NCBI GenBank assembly: GCA_049841135.1
Contig: JASGHK010000005.1
Location: forward strand, 2,170,001-2,234,000
Direction: 5' to 3'
DNA length: 64,000 nt
From: JACRCT01 sp049841135
GTDB taxonomy: Bacteria; Myxococcota; Myxococcia; Myxococcales; UBA5297
Shown here: positions 1 to 9,382 of the stretch, one piece after another
Numbering within the stretch: the stretch's first letter is position 1
Layout: every line of letters begins with the position of its first letter
Notes under the pieces: generated by a model
Told to the model about the DNA's origin: nothing
Database searches by the model: none
What the model saw: the letters and a program-made list of their open reading frames with translations, nothing else
Position numbers and translations under genes: made by a program

Positions 1-2
1 GC

Positions 3-779
3 CTGCTCTACGTCGTGGACCTGTCGAACGCCGACCAGCCGGCCCTGGCCTCGACCACCATCACCACCGACCCGAACGGCTGGTGGGGCAACATGAAGGT
101 GGTCGGGCAGACGCTCTACACGAGCCACTACGAGTGGTACCAGACCACGCTCGGCACCAACGCCCAATCCGCGGTGCGCTACTACGTGGACCGGATCGAC
201 CTGACCGACCGGGCGCACCCGGTCATCGGCGCGAAGATCAACGTGCCCGGCCTGCTGGTCGGCGGCTTCGAGAACGACCCGAACCAGCTGGTCTTCATCG
301 ACTACCGCTGGGACGAGGCCACCAACACCAACAAGAACGACTTCTCGGTCTGCCGCATCACCGGCGGGCTGTGCGAGCTGCGCTCGACCATCACCCTCGA
401 CGGCTGGGCGGGCCGGACCATCGTCAGCGGCACCAAGGCCTACGTCTCCACCCAGCGGTACGACTCGACTGGCCAGACGGGTCCGCAGGTGCAGCTGCAC
501 GCCATCGACCTGTCCAACCCGTGGTCGCCGGTGGACCGGGTCACCAGCGGGCCGCAGGGCTGGGGCTGGCTCATGGACGTCGAGGGTGACCGCGCCATCG
601 TCTCGTCCGGCTGGGGCCTGCAGGGCGTCGACATCTACAAGCTGGTCGACGGCCAGGCGCCGCAGTTCCGGCAGTTCGTGCGGACCAACGGCTGGTGGAC
701 GCACGGCGTCTCCCGCCAGGGCGACGACCTGTTCCTCGCCAGCGGTTACTGGGGCGTGCAGAAGGTGGATTTGCAGTAG
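3..779 (+). CDS. beta-propeller protein, 3' part only
   Basis: The reading frame is already open at the left edge, so this is the C-terminal 258 codons of a longer protein ending in TAG. The visible part is made of repeating propeller-like strands: a Val-Asp-Leu-Ser-Asn type motif recurs (YVVDLSNADQP, AIDLSNPWSP), and aromatic turns such as NGWW occur near the beginning and end of the segment. These are features of secreted beta-propeller-domain proteins in which each blade reports a short VDLS strand. No catalytic motif is visible and the start, signal peptide and exact family lie outside the window. Function is unknown; an extracellular or periplasmic binding role is inferred only from the fold. 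Confidence 0.6.
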   Translation: MLYVVDLSNADQPALASTTITTDPNGWWGNMKVVGQTLYTSHYEWYQTTLGTNAQSAVRYYVDRIDLTDRAHPVIGAKINVPGLLVGGFENDPNQLVFIDYRWDEATNTNKNDFSVCRITGGLCELRSTITLDGWAGRTIVSGTKAYVSTQRYDSTGQTGPQVQLHAIDLSNPWSPVDRVTSGPQGWGWLMDVEGDRAIVSSGWGLQGVDIYKLVDGQAPQFRQFVRTNGWWTHGVSRQGDDLFLASGYWGVQKVDLQ

Positions 780-937
780 CGGCGGGGCCCCTCCCCCCTC
801 CCCTTCGCAGACGGATGGGGAAGAACGAGCACGGTTGGCTCACTGCTCAGGGGAGGAGTTCCCGTGTGCTCGCTGCCGCCTCTGGCGTGACACGGCGTCC
901 GAGCGTCCCTATCGAAGTGCTCCACTGATCACCCGAG

Positions 938-961
938 CCCTCTCCCAACTACGGGAGAGGG
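938..961. repeat. stem-loop repeat C, copy 1
   Basis: CCCTCTCCC and GGGAGAGGG form a perfect 9-bp stem around a 6-base loop, followed by TTCGG. A related hairpin with the same trailing TTCG lies at 29349-29369, so this looks like a small dispersed palindromic repeat. There is no T-run, so a terminator role for the converging genes is only possible. Confidence 0.55.
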
Positions 962-1032
962 TTCGGCGTTGTGGCCACCGCAGCCGCCGGGCTCGGACCA
1001 CTCCTGCTCAAAGACGACCGAAGAGCAGGGCA

Positions 1033-1066
1033 GATGCTCTGGCCCCTCGACAAGCTTGGGGTGTCG
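1033..1066 (+). repeat. dispersed intergenic repeat A, copy 1
   Basis: About 34 bp, centred on CCCCTCGACAAGCTTGGGGT, also present at 14001-14035 and 17482-17514 in the same orientation. All three copies are outside genes. The core resembles short palindromic extragenic repeats of the TCGACAAGCTC type known from other bacteria. Confidence 0.6.
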
Positions 1067-1210
1067 GAGAACCGACTCGCGATCAGCCATCCGGCGGTGT
1101 CACGCAAGAGGTGGCGAGGGCAACCCACGGGTTTCTCCCCGGAGCCCTGCGGTCGCTGGCCCTTATCCCTGCAACCCGACCGCGACGGGGAGACGGAAGA
1201 GGGGCACTCC

Positions 1211-1882
1211 TCACTCCACCAGGATGCTTCCCGCCATCCCCGACCCGGCCGCCGACCCATGCGCGGTGCAGTAGTACCCGTAGGTTCCCGGCTCGGCGAA
1301 GACGAAGCTCTTGGACGTCCCGGAGCTGGTGTCGGTGATGACGTCCGCCGGGCCGCAGGCCTGGGACAGCGGATGGAAGGAGAACGATCCGCTGAAGGTC
1401 ACCGTCTGGCCGGCGGCGACCTTCAGGCACTTCGGCGAGTAGGCGACGGGCGCGAAGGAGATGGTCTGCGGGCCGCCCGCGGTGGCGTCCTGGTAGGTGG
1501 TGCAGCCGGCGAAGGCCGCAGCGCAGAGGTTCGCGGACGACGCATCGGGAGCGGAGAGCGCCGCGTCAGGCGTGGAGGAGACCGCGGCGTCCGGCGGAGC
1601 CGAGACCGCCGCGTCCGCCGCGGTCAGCGCGGCGTCGGTCGCGACGGTGGCTGCATCGGCTTCGGTCGCCGAAGCGTCTGCCGCGAGTGGCGTGCCCGTA
1701 TCCGGCGCGGTCGTCCCGCCCGTGTCGCTCCCCAGCGACGCGTCGACGCTCGAGAGCGCAGCGTCCTTGGCAGCCGCGGAGGCGTCGGCCGGCACGCTCG
1801 TCGATCCGTCCGGGCTCTGCGAGGGTTCTCCGCAGGCGACGACGACCAGGCCAAGGACCAGCACCAGCAGGCTTCGCGACAT
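1211..1882 (-). CDS. cupredoxin (type 1 copper) lipoprotein
   Basis: A 223-residue exported lipoprotein carrying a plastocyanin-like copper domain. The N-terminus is a hydrophobic signal ending in VVVAC, so Cys17 is the likely lipidated residue. Residues about 20-120 are a low-complexity Ala/Asp/Ser linker, a common surface tether in this group. The C-terminal hundred residues form the cupredoxin domain: a His in FSFHPLS, then YYCTAHG (Cys and His ligands) and a Met in GMAG supply the usual type 1 copper set. The ATG at 1882 is preferred to a TTG four codons upstream because it opens the signal peptide and follows a G-rich ribosome site. Likely role is periplasmic or surface electron transfer; the redox partner is not identifiable here. 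Unusually, the copper site is followed by a Gly/Ser/Ala-rich loop before the Met. Confidence 0.8.
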   Translation of the reverse strand: MSRSLLVLVLGLVVVACGEPSQSPDGSTSVPADASAAAKDAALSSVDASLGSDTGGTTAPDTGTPLAADASATEADAATVATDAALTAADAAVSAPPDAAVSSTPDAALSAPDASSANLCAAAFAGCTTYQDATAGGPQTISFAPVAYSPKCLKVAAGQTVTFSGSFSFHPLSQACGPADVITDTSSGTSKSFVFAEPGTYGYYCTAHGSAAGSGMAGSILVE

Positions 1883-1942
1883 AGCTGCCCCCAAGTCAGA
1901 GTGAGGGGGCTTGGATGCACGCCTGCCTGGGTCGGTTGCGCC

Positions 1943-2482
1943 TCACCCTCGGCGCAGGTTCAACGAGAGCTGCTTGCGGGCCTTTTCGTGCTCCAGCAGC
2001 CAGCGCTTGCGCTCCAGCCCTCCGCCGTAGCCGTGCAGCGAGCCATCGGCGGCGATGACCCGGTGGCAGGGGACGAACAGCGCGATGGGGTTGCGCCCGT
2101 TGGCGGCGCCCACGGCGCGCGACGCCCCGGGAGCGCCGATGGCCTGGGCCACCTGCTGGTAGCTGCGGACCTCCCCGACGGGAATCGAGCGCAGCGCGGC
2201 CCACACCTTCTCCTCGAAGAGGCTGCCGAAGCTGCGCACGGGCTGGCCGTCGAGCGCGCCGAGGTCGCCTGCGAAGTAGCGCGCCAGGCGCGAGGCTGCG
2301 CCCGCCGGGTCCTCGCAGGCGGCCGTCTCGAAGGACCCCAGGGCGGACGACAGGTAGGCCTGGACCGCGGAGATGCGCGCCTCGACGTCGCGGAACTCGA
2401 GCCCGACCAGCGCCTCGTCGACGGCCCAGAGGGCGAGCAGGCCGATGGGCGACGGCACCGTGGCGATCTGCACCGTCGACAA
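1943..2482 (-). CDS. ogt: methylated-DNA--protein-cysteine S-methyltransferase
   Basis: A 179-residue suicide DNA-repair protein that transfers the alkyl group from O6-alkylguanine (and O4-alkylthymine) to its own cysteine. The active site FVPCHRVI is present with Cys139, preceded by the arginine finger in SRAVG (Arg122) and the NGRNP hinge; the N-terminal ribonuclease-like domain occupies about residues 1-80. The start chosen is TTG at 2482, six bases after a GGGAGG ribosome site; a GTG at 2473 is the alternative. The reading frame runs without a stop into the upstream lipoprotein, so naive gene calling would give a 1093-residue fusion, but the TTG start with its ribosome site and the clear end of the upstream protein in another frame argue for two genes. 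Confidence 0.85.
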   Translation of the reverse strand: MSTVQIATVPSPIGLLALWAVDEALVGLEFRDVEARISAVQAYLSSALGSFETAACEDPAGAASRLARYFAGDLGALDGQPVRSFGSLFEEKVWAALRSIPVGEVRSYQQVAQAIGAPGASRAVGAANGRNPIALFVPCHRVIAADGSLHGYGGGLERKRWLLEHEKARKQLSLNLRRG

Positions 2483-2636
2483 GACCGACCTCCCGAGTCC
2501 CAGCTCTCGCCGTCGGGCAACTGTTAACGGCTCCAGGGCGCAAAGACACCACGCTTGCGCTCGGCCGAGCGGAGGAGCCGGACTGTGAACGTAAACGATC
2601 CGGCTGGCGCTGCCGACGGTCCGTGAAAGACGCGGG

Positions 2637-5167
2637 CTACTGCAGGACGACGAGCTGCGAGCCGGCGAGAGGGTCGTCCCGGCGAGGCTGGACCCGTCTC
2701 CGCTGGCGGTGAGCGAGGTGAGCCAGCCCTCGCTCAGGGTCACCAGCAGCCGGACGTCCCGGAGGGCGTCGACGCCGTCGGCCTTGGGGAAGACGGCGAA
2801 GACGCGCCCGTTGTCCTGGGCCACGTAGACGGTCGTGCCGTCGGGGCTCACGGCCACCGCGGTCGTGTGGTCGGCGGAGAACGGCAGCCTCTGGAGCCCC
2901 GGCCTGGTCGAGCCCGAGAGCTCGTAGAAGGCCGTGCCGAGACAGTCCGCCTCCGGGGTGCAGGGTCGGGCGTTGACCGCGAGCAGGCGCCCGTCGCGCG
3001 AGACCGCCGCCATCGAGTCGCCCCACTCCCCGGCGATGCTCAGCCCGACGGGCTCGCCTCGGGCCGTGATCGGGAGGCGCGCCGCGACGCGCGTCGTGGC
3101 GCCGGCGACCACCGCCTGCGGGAGCACCAGCTCGTCCGAGCCCTGGGCTACCCCGAAGGCCACCACGGCGCCGGGGGGCTCCCAACCCTTGGGGATCGGC
3201 GAGGTGCAGGTCAGGGGCAGCGTCCACTCCGCCGCCCCGCGCTGGTCGCACTCGCCCGTCCCCACCTTCTCGAAGCTCTTGCGCCGCAGGGCGAGCACGC
3301 CGTCGCCGTAGGGGGCGAGCCCGAGGTACTCGCCGGGGGTGGGCGTCAGGTAGAGCGGCCGCCGCTCGATGGCGAGGTTCGTCCCCGGGAGGGGCTCCGA
3401 GTCGCCGGGCGACGCGGCGAGCTTGAGCACCCGGACGTACTGGGCCTCGGTGCGGCCCACGCGCCGCTTGCCCGCCATGGCCATCAGGTTGCGGTCCGCG
3501 GTGACCGCCGAGGTGCTGCTCTCGTCGATGGCGGTGGGGAACGTCCAGGTGGCGAAGTGCGTTCCCGGAACGGCGATGAACGGCTCCGGGATGTCGGCGC
3601 GCGACTCGGCCAGGACCAGGTCCAGCCCCGGCGAGTAGGCCGAGCGCCACACCGGGTACTCCAATCCCCAGGTGTCGGTGATGATCTGCGCGTCGCGGTT
3701 GAACGTCACCAGTTGCCCGTTCTCCACGCCGGAGGAGGCGACCGTGGCGTACATCAGCGGGGAGAGGCCGGGGACGGGCAGGGCGCGCGCGGTCAGGTGA
3801 GGCATGGCGATGCTGCCCTTGGCGACGCCCTCGTCGAGGTCCACCTCGAGCAGGGAGGTCCGCGAGCTGACGAGCACCTGGCTCTCGCGGTCGCCGAGGA
3901 ACATCCCGGTGACTTCGTAGGCGGTCTGGATCGGGTCGAGCCAGTCCGAGCCCGGGGCCGACTCGCGCAGCACGGTGGAGGAGGTCCAGTCGAGCACCGC
4001 CAGCCTCGAGTCCGCCCCGTAGAGCGCCACGTCGATGATCCACAGGTCTTCTGAGAACAGGCGCGGCCGGATCGGCGAGGGCGGGCTCTGGGTGATGTCG
4101 TACACGTCGACGCTGGAGCCGGTCTCGTACCCGCGCGAGACCGCCAGGCGGGTGCCGTCGGGGCTGATGGACATCCCGGGGTCGGTCGTCGTCTCGCCGT
4201 CGGGCAGCGCCTCCTCGAGGTCGACCATGGGCCAGGCCGGGTCCGGCATCGGCACCAGCCCGAGCGCCGTCTCGGTGGCGGTCGTGCCGGCTGGGCAGTC
4301 GGGCGGCAGCGAGGCCAGCGGCACGGTGAGCAGCCCGCCCTTGCCGTGGGAGCGCTCCACGAAGAACGCCTGCGCGTCCTTGCCGTAGACGATGCGCAGC
4401 AGGCGGCCGCCGCTGGCAGGCAGCTGGAAGTGGCGGCTGGGCGTCCACAGCTCCGAAGACGGGCAGTAGGTGAGCGCCACCAGGCCGGCGACTCCCTTCT
4501 CGCCGTCCCGGGGGGCGGGCAGCCAGTAGCTCACCAGCGCCTGGGTGCCCGTGGGCTCGAGCGCCACGTCGTCGACGCGCACGTGCTCGAACTTCGCCTC
4601 CGCCGCGGTGCTGCCCGGGGAGGGCACGCGCAGGACGACCACCTGCTCGCGCGCGCCCCTCTCGACGTCGAAGACGTCGATGAGGTCGCGCCACAGGTCC
4701 ACCACCAGCAGCGTCCGCTCCGACACCGCCAGCCCCCAGGGCTCGACGCCGATCTTCGAGGTGCGGACGTCGACCCGGTCGGCCACGTGCCCGGGGCCCA
4801 GGTAGCGCGCGCGCGAGGCGAGGCTGCCCTCGCCGGCGGTCGTGCGGACCCGCACCGGAAGGTCGGTGTCGTAGGGCAGCCCGGCGGGCACCTCGATCTG
4901 TGCCTCCTGCTCTCCGGTCGCCGCGTCCCGCGTCACCTTCACCACCACGGCTTCGAGGTTGGCGAGGTAGATCTGGGGCGTCTCCCCGAGCCCGGCGTCG
5001 AGCAGCGTGCCGCGGACCGTCACCCGCTGCCCGGCGAAGAACAGCGCGGGCTCGAGGGCGTTCACCGTCGGGCGCGATGGCTCGGCGGGCGGGGCCGGCA
5101 TCCGGAAGTCGTGGCACCCCGCGGAGAGCAGCAGCCCGCAGGCCAGCGTCGGGAATCTCTTGCTCAT
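2637..5167 (-). CDS. large beta-propeller/IPT-like lipoprotein, frameshifted at its 3' end
   Basis: A secreted lipoprotein of about 840 residues. The signal peptide ends in LLLSAGC, giving lipidated Cys18; the ATG at 5167 is preferred because earlier in-frame starts would put 19 residues before this signal. Residues about 30-120 resemble an IPT/TIG immunoglobulin-like domain (NALEPALFFAGQRVTVRGTL). The rest consists of repeated propeller-like strands such as LAVSERTLLVVDLWRDLIDV and VAVSPDGTTVYVAQDNGR. No catalytic residues are evident. Near 2667-2671 the frame slips: after TTL the natural ending AGSQLVVLQ-stop is in the next frame, and removing one CT from a CTCTC run joins them. Without that correction the frame runs on into ogt. 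Function unknown; surface or periplasmic location is inferred. Confidence 0.65.
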
Positions 5168-5273
5168 GGCCACGCCAGCGTATTTGCCGGCAGCGGCCAC
5201 GGGAAGCCACGCCCTGTGCTGCACGTCTTCGATGGAGCGGGCGGGCGCCTGGCCGGGAAGAGGACCGCGAACG

Positions 5274-6745
5274 TCAGGCCCGGCGCTGCTTGCGCTGCTT
5301 CACCAACTCCTTGACGTGCCGGGTGAGCTCGGACGTCAGGCCAGAGAGGTGGATGCCCATCCCCGGCGGATACGCATAGCTCGTCCGCTTGCCGAAGAGG
5401 TTCTGCCAGGCCACCAGGCCGGTCACCGCCTGCTTGTTGCCGCCAAAGTCGACCTCCAGCTCGAGCTCGGTCGCGCGCTTGAGCGGCGTCAGCGTGCGCA
5501 CGAAGATGCCCACCAGGCTCAGGTCGTAGGCGAAGCCCGCCTGCCAGGCTCGCTCGCCCTTGGCTCGGAAATCGGCGCGGGAGAAGAACGGCACCCGCTC
5601 CATCCCGGGGTTACGGATGGTCCCCGCCAGCATCCGGTTGAGCTTGTTCATCACCCGCTCCAGCGGCTGCTGCAGGTCCAGCACCTCGCCGCCGGGCACG
5701 CCCTTGGCCGAGCTCGGGGTCGGGCGGGCCGTCGCAGACGAAGAGCACCGGGCGGTTCTGCTCGCCGACGAGCTCGCGCGCCATCCCCGCCGGGTCGCCC
5801 TCCGCCATCGCCAGGTCGACGACGATCGCCACCACCCGCCCGCCCGTCCGCCTCAAGAGGTCCACCGCGGACGCGCGCGAGCGCGCCGTCACCGCCGGGA
5901 AGCCGTTGTCGCCCAAAAGCGTCAGGAGCTTCTCCTCCCGCCGCCCCAGGCAGGTGAGCACCGCGTGGCGCCGCAGCGGCTGCTCGGTGCCGAGCGCGGC
6001 GCGGGCCGCGCGCAGCGCGCCGACCTTGGCCGACAGCACCGCGGCGCTCATCGGCAGCGCCAGGCAGTCGTCGGCGCCGGCGCGCCAGCAGCGCAGCAGC
6101 TGCTCCTCGGTGGCGTTGGCGGCCAGCAGCGCCACCGGGACCTCGCGCGCCAGCGGGTGCTCCTTGATGCGGCGGCAGCAGTCCTCCCCGCTGGTGGGGC
6201 TGGCGTCCAGGTCGAGCATCGCCGCCAGCGGCCGGCGGCGGGAGAAGCTCCTCGACGCAGTTGCCGGCGTCCAGCGCGAAGCTCTGGCACCCCAGCTTGC
6301 GCAGGTACTCCTCGAGGATGAGGCGCACCGTGGGCTGGCCGAGCAGCAGCGCCACCTCGTTCGACTCGCCGAAGGTCCCGGCGATGCGCCCCGCCACCTC
6401 GCGCACCAGCACCAGCGGGTCCTGCGTCCTGCGCACGAAGCCGGTCGCCCCGCACTCGGTCACCAGCCGCCGCGCGTCGGCGTCGCCGCGCGCCGAGAAC
6501 AGCACGATCGGGCAGGCGTCGCCCTGCGCGGTGCGGACCATCTCGATCACCGAGCGGGTGCTCGCCGCGGGGAGGGCCTCGTCCACCAGCACCAGGTCGA
6601 AGCCCTCCTTGCGCAAGAGCGCCGGGAGCAGCGCCGGCGAGGCCTGGGCGACCACGTCGTAGCCGCCGTCCTGGAGCGCGAGCCGCGTGGACTCGCGCAG
6701 CGCCTCGCTGGGGTCGATGACGAGGATTCTGTGTGGCGTGCTCAC
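5274..6745 (-). pseudogene. triple-receiver/PilZ signalling protein, two frameshifts
   Basis: Three consecutive frames together encode one protein of about 490 residues: a receiver domain (RILVIDPSEALRES start, Lys-like end), a second receiver with phospho-acceptor region MLDLDASPTSGEDC, a third receiver ending in a conserved AKGVPGGEV loop, and a C-terminal PilZ domain with the DLSLVGIFVRT motif that in PilZ proteins contributes to c-di-GMP binding. Frame changes are needed near 6225-6245 (GC-rich run) and near 5706-5710, where deleting one base from GAGCTCGGCC joins PDPEL to AKGV. The GTG at 6745 (or 6751) follows an AAAGG site. The first receiver carries a variant acidic pocket (VIDPSE). 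Either a decayed gene or one intact gene with two sequence errors; every domain boundary is preserved, which favours the latter. Likely a cytoplasmic c-di-GMP-responsive adaptor. Confidence 0.7.
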
Positions 6746-7071
6746 GAGCACCGCACCTTTCGTCCCGGCCTTCGTTGCTAGCGGCAGAAGAGGGAGCGCC
6801 TGCCGGAATGGTAGCGGGACTGCTGGACGGGCAGCAACGGAGCCCGGCTCGGGGTGTCGGGTTGCACGCAGGCTTCCCGGCCATGTGCCTGATACCAATC
6901 ACAGCGGGTGAGCCTTCTCGTGCCAGCGCGCACCTCTCGGATCGCCGGCCTCGTGCCGGCCAGCCTGCGCGCAACGTCCCACCGCCCGACCAATCCGGCG
7001 GCTGCGTGCAACCAGGCCGGCGATCCCTAGCCGCGGATCCCAGCGTCCAGAGCAGGGAGCGGGAGAGCCGG

Positions 7072-7629
7072 ATGCTATGCTCCGCGCCGATGAGCCCGCC
7101 GTCCGCATACAAGAAGGCACTGGTGGGCGCCGCCGCGGTGGCGCTGTTGGGCTTGGCTCTCGTGCTGGCGTTCTGGCCTGATGCCGACTCGCCGTCCGCG
7201 GAAGGGTCCGCTGCTGGGACCGGCGCCGTGGACCCGGAAGCCGTCGTCGTCGCCGCCCCCGTAGCGATCGAGCGGCCCGATGCCGCGCCGCCCCCTGCGA
7301 CGAGCTCGGCCGCCGCGCCAGCTCCAGCTCCGGTTGCACCCGAGGTCGCCGTCGCCGTTGCCGCCGAGGTGCCGCTCGCTCCCGAGATCGCGCAGGAGCT
7401 GAACGAAGCCGAAGATGCGATGGAAGAGGGCGACCTCGGAGCCGCGGCCGCGAAGGCGCAGCACGCGGTGATGGTCCAGGCCTCGAGCCGGGGGCAGGCG
7501 CTCTTGGTGCGCATCGCCTGCCGGCAGCGCGACGTGGAGAAGGCGCTGGCCGCGCTCGAGGGCGTAGGTCCCAGGGACCGGGCCCGCGTGATCCGGGAGT
7601 GCAAGGAGCGCGGCGTCGGCCTCGAGTGA
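7072..7629 (+). CDS. single-pass membrane protein with kinase-tail-like domain
   Basis: A 185-residue protein with a transmembrane helix at about residues 12-32 (ALVGAAAVALLGLALVLAFW), a Pro/Ala/Val-rich periplasmic-type linker (about 40-105) and a folded C-terminal helical segment (about 105-185). That segment contains the pattern of a growing-count helix pair followed by SSRGQALLVRIACRQRDVEK and ending ERGVGL, which resembles the short helical tails found behind Ser/Thr kinase or FHA proteins of myxobacteria; here it stands without a kinase. The ATG at 7072 follows GGGAGAG; an ATG at 7090 is an alternative start with no ribosome site. It ends nine bases from the convergent receiver-EAL gene. 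Function unknown. Confidence 0.6.
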   Translation: MLCSAPMSPPSAYKKALVGAAAVALLGLALVLAFWPDADSPSAEGSAAGTGAVDPEAVVVAAPVAIERPDAAPPPATSSAAAPAPAPVAPEVAVAVAAEVPLAPEIAQELNEAEDAMEEGDLGAAAAKAQHAVMVQASSRGQALLVRIACRQRDVEKALAALEGVGPRDRARVIRECKERGVGLE

Positions 7630-7637
7630 GGGCCGGG

Positions 7638-8756
7638 TCAGCCGTACGCCGAGTCGGGGATGGGCTCGAAGCCGCGCTTGGGCCGCGCGAACAGGTAGCC
7701 CTGCATGATGTCGCCGCCCAGGGAGCGGATGGCGTCGCGCTCGCTCTCGGTCTCCACGCCCTCGACGACGGTGGGGGTCTTCAGCTCGCGGAAGAGGCCG
7801 GAGAGCATGGCGACCATCCGCTGGCGGCGGGCGTCGGCGTGGATGCCGCGGACGAGGGTGACGTCGAGCTTGATGACCTCCGGGGCGAGATCGGCGACCG
7901 TGCTCAGCCCGGCGTAGCCGGCGCCGAGGTCGTCGACCGCCAGGCGGAAGCCCAGGGCGCGCAGCTTCGCCAGCCGGCCGAGCACGTCGTCGACGCTCTC
8001 CAGGCCCGCTCGCTCGGTCAGCTCGAGCACGATGCGCGGCGCGACCTGGGAGAGCGGCGCCAGGGGCTCGTAGAGGTTCGGGTCGGCGAGGTCGAGCGGG
8101 TGCAGGTTGACGAACACGTCGACGTCCACCGGGGCCAGGTGGAGCTGCCCGGCGACGGAGTTGCGCACGGCGGCGCCCAGGTCCGGCAGGCGGCGCAGGG
8201 TCTCGGCGGCGGAGACGAACGCCAGGGGGTTCTTGAACGAGGGCTCGTCGGTGCGCAGGAGCGCTTCGTAGCCGATGACCCGGCGCTGCGAGACGGAGAC
8301 GATGGGCTGGAAGACCATGAACATCTTGGCCAGGGCGGACTCGAAGCGCTGGGAGAGCGTGTCGACGTCGCCGACGAGCTTGAGGTTGATGGGCGTGGTG
8401 CCGTGGTACGCCATGGCGTGTTCGACCAGGCCCTTGAGCGTGTCGATGGTGAAGGGCTTGGGCAGGTAGTGGACCGCGCCGAACTCGACCGCCTTCATGG
8501 CCGTGTCGAGCGCTGGAGAGCCGGTCATGAGGATGACCGGCGTCTGGCAGGAGCGGCTGCGAAGCTCCTGCAGCAGCTGGATTCCGCTGAAGTCCGGCAT
8601 GCAGATGTCCGAGACGACGACGTCGACGTGCTCGGCGGCGCTGACCGCGGAAGGCCGGTCGCTGGCCACCTGGACGTCAAAGCCCTTGGACGCCAGCTTC
8701 GATTGAAGAGCGCGGAGCAGAAGCTGGTCGTCGTCCACCAATAGGATCTTTCGCAT
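7638..8756 (-). CDS. response regulator with EAL c-di-GMP phosphodiesterase domain
   Basis: A 372-residue cytoplasmic protein. Residues 1-120 are a receiver: acidic pocket VDDD (8-10), phospho-acceptor Asp50 in VVVSDICMPD, and Lys100 in YLPKPF. Residues about 130-370 are an EAL domain with the signature YEALLR, metal-binding LELTER, the DDLGAGYAGL loop, IKLD, VVEGVETESE and QGYLF, so the residues needed for hydrolysis of c-di-GMP to pGpG appear to be present. Phosphorylation of the receiver by an unlinked histidine kinase would be expected to tune the hydrolase. The ATG at 8756 follows GGCGGGTG; a GTG two codons upstream is possible. No partner kinase is adjacent, but PilZ effector genes lie on both sides (5.3-6.7 and 17.5-18.6 kb). 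Confidence 0.9.
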   Translation of the reverse strand: MRKILLVDDDQLLLRALQSKLASKGFDVQVASDRPSAVSAAEHVDVVVSDICMPDFSGIQLLQELRSRSCQTPVILMTGSPALDTAMKAVEFGAVHYLPKPFTIDTLKGLVEHAMAYHGTTPINLKLVGDVDTLSQRFESALAKMFMVFQPIVSVSQRRVIGYEALLRTDEPSFKNPLAFVSAAETLRRLPDLGAAVRNSVAGQLHLAPVDVDVFVNLHPLDLADPNLYEPLAPLSQVAPRIVLELTERAGLESVDDVLGRLAKLRALGFRLAVDDLGAGYAGLSTVADLAPEVIKLDVTLVRGIHADARRQRMVAMLSGLFRELKTPTVVEGVETESERDAIRSLGGDIMQGYLFARPKRGFEPIPDSAYG

Positions 8757-8924
8757 GGTCACCCGCCGATTCGATGTCGCCGGGGGGAACCATGCAGCCG
8801 GTGAGCCAACAGTCGGGCTGGAAAATGCCTGTGATGTGAGGCACGAACTGCGCTTGGAACCTCACTAGGCAGGGTTGGCCGACCTCCGGGGGTGCGGTTT
8901 GCCCCTGGGGCTTTTCGACCTCGG

Positions 8925-9276
8925 TGGGTAGTGCCGGGCTTCCACGCGCTTCCACGCCCGGGGCATCTGAGAGATCCCGAGCATCGAAGGCGCGCTGTCA
9001 TGGGTAGTGCCGGGCTTCCACGCCCGGGGCATCTGAGGAATCCCGAGCATCGGAGGCGCGCTGTCATGGGTAGTGCCGGGCTTACACGCCCGGGGCATCT
9101 GAGGAATCCCGAGCATCGAAGGCGCGCTGTCGTGGGTAGTGCCGGGTTTCCACGCGCTTCCACGCCCGGGGCATCTGAGGAATCCCGAGCATCGGAGGCG
9201 CGCTGTCGTGGGTAATGCCGGACGCGCTTCCACGCCCGGGGCATCCGTGGGATCCCGAGCATCGGAGGCGCGCTGG
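8925..9276. repeat. tandem array of five 66/76-bp units
   Basis: Five head-to-tail units begin at 8925, 9001, 9067, 9133 and 9209 with TGGGTARTGCCGG. Units 2 and 3 are 66 bp, units 1 and 4 are 76 bp because a 10-base GCGCTTCCAC segment is doubled, and unit 5 is a shortened variant. Most units contain the hairpin CCGGGC-TTCCAC-GCCCGG and end in GCATCGRAGGCGCGCTGTC. The array fills most of the 620-bp gap between the receiver-EAL gene (5' end) and the protease gene (3' end). An inverted fragment at 9352-9379 closes it. No ORF in it is convincing. Confidence 0.85.
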
Positions 9277-9351
9277 CCCGACCCGGACGGGCGATCCTGG
9301 ATTCAGTCCGGACGGATGCTCGAGCGCGCCGCGGATGGTCAGGACCTACGG

Positions 9352-9379
9352 ATGCCCCGGGCGTGGAAGCCCGGCTCTA
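9352..9379 (-). repeat. inverted partial copy of the tandem-repeat unit
   Basis: This segment is the reverse complement of the opening of the array unit (TGCCGGGCTTCCACGCCC with small changes) and includes the same CCGGGC/GCCCGG hairpin. It starts three bases beyond the protease stop codon, so it may act as the protease transcript's 3' hairpin; no T-run follows. Confidence 0.6.
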
Positions 9380-9382
9380 CCC

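Larger units (their letters stand above)
780..1210. other. 431-bp intergenic region with two repeat copies
   Basis: No convincing gene is seen here. The stretch separates two convergent genes. It holds a 9-bp stem-loop (938-961) and one copy of a dispersed intergenic repeat (1033-1066), both listed separately. Confidence 0.6.

Noticed and set aside
8925..9276. Array as a possible CRISPR
   Set aside because: Units are contiguous with no variable spacers and no cas genes are nearby.
9215..9380. Small open frames within the tandem repeats
   Set aside because: They follow the repeat and lack ribosome sites.
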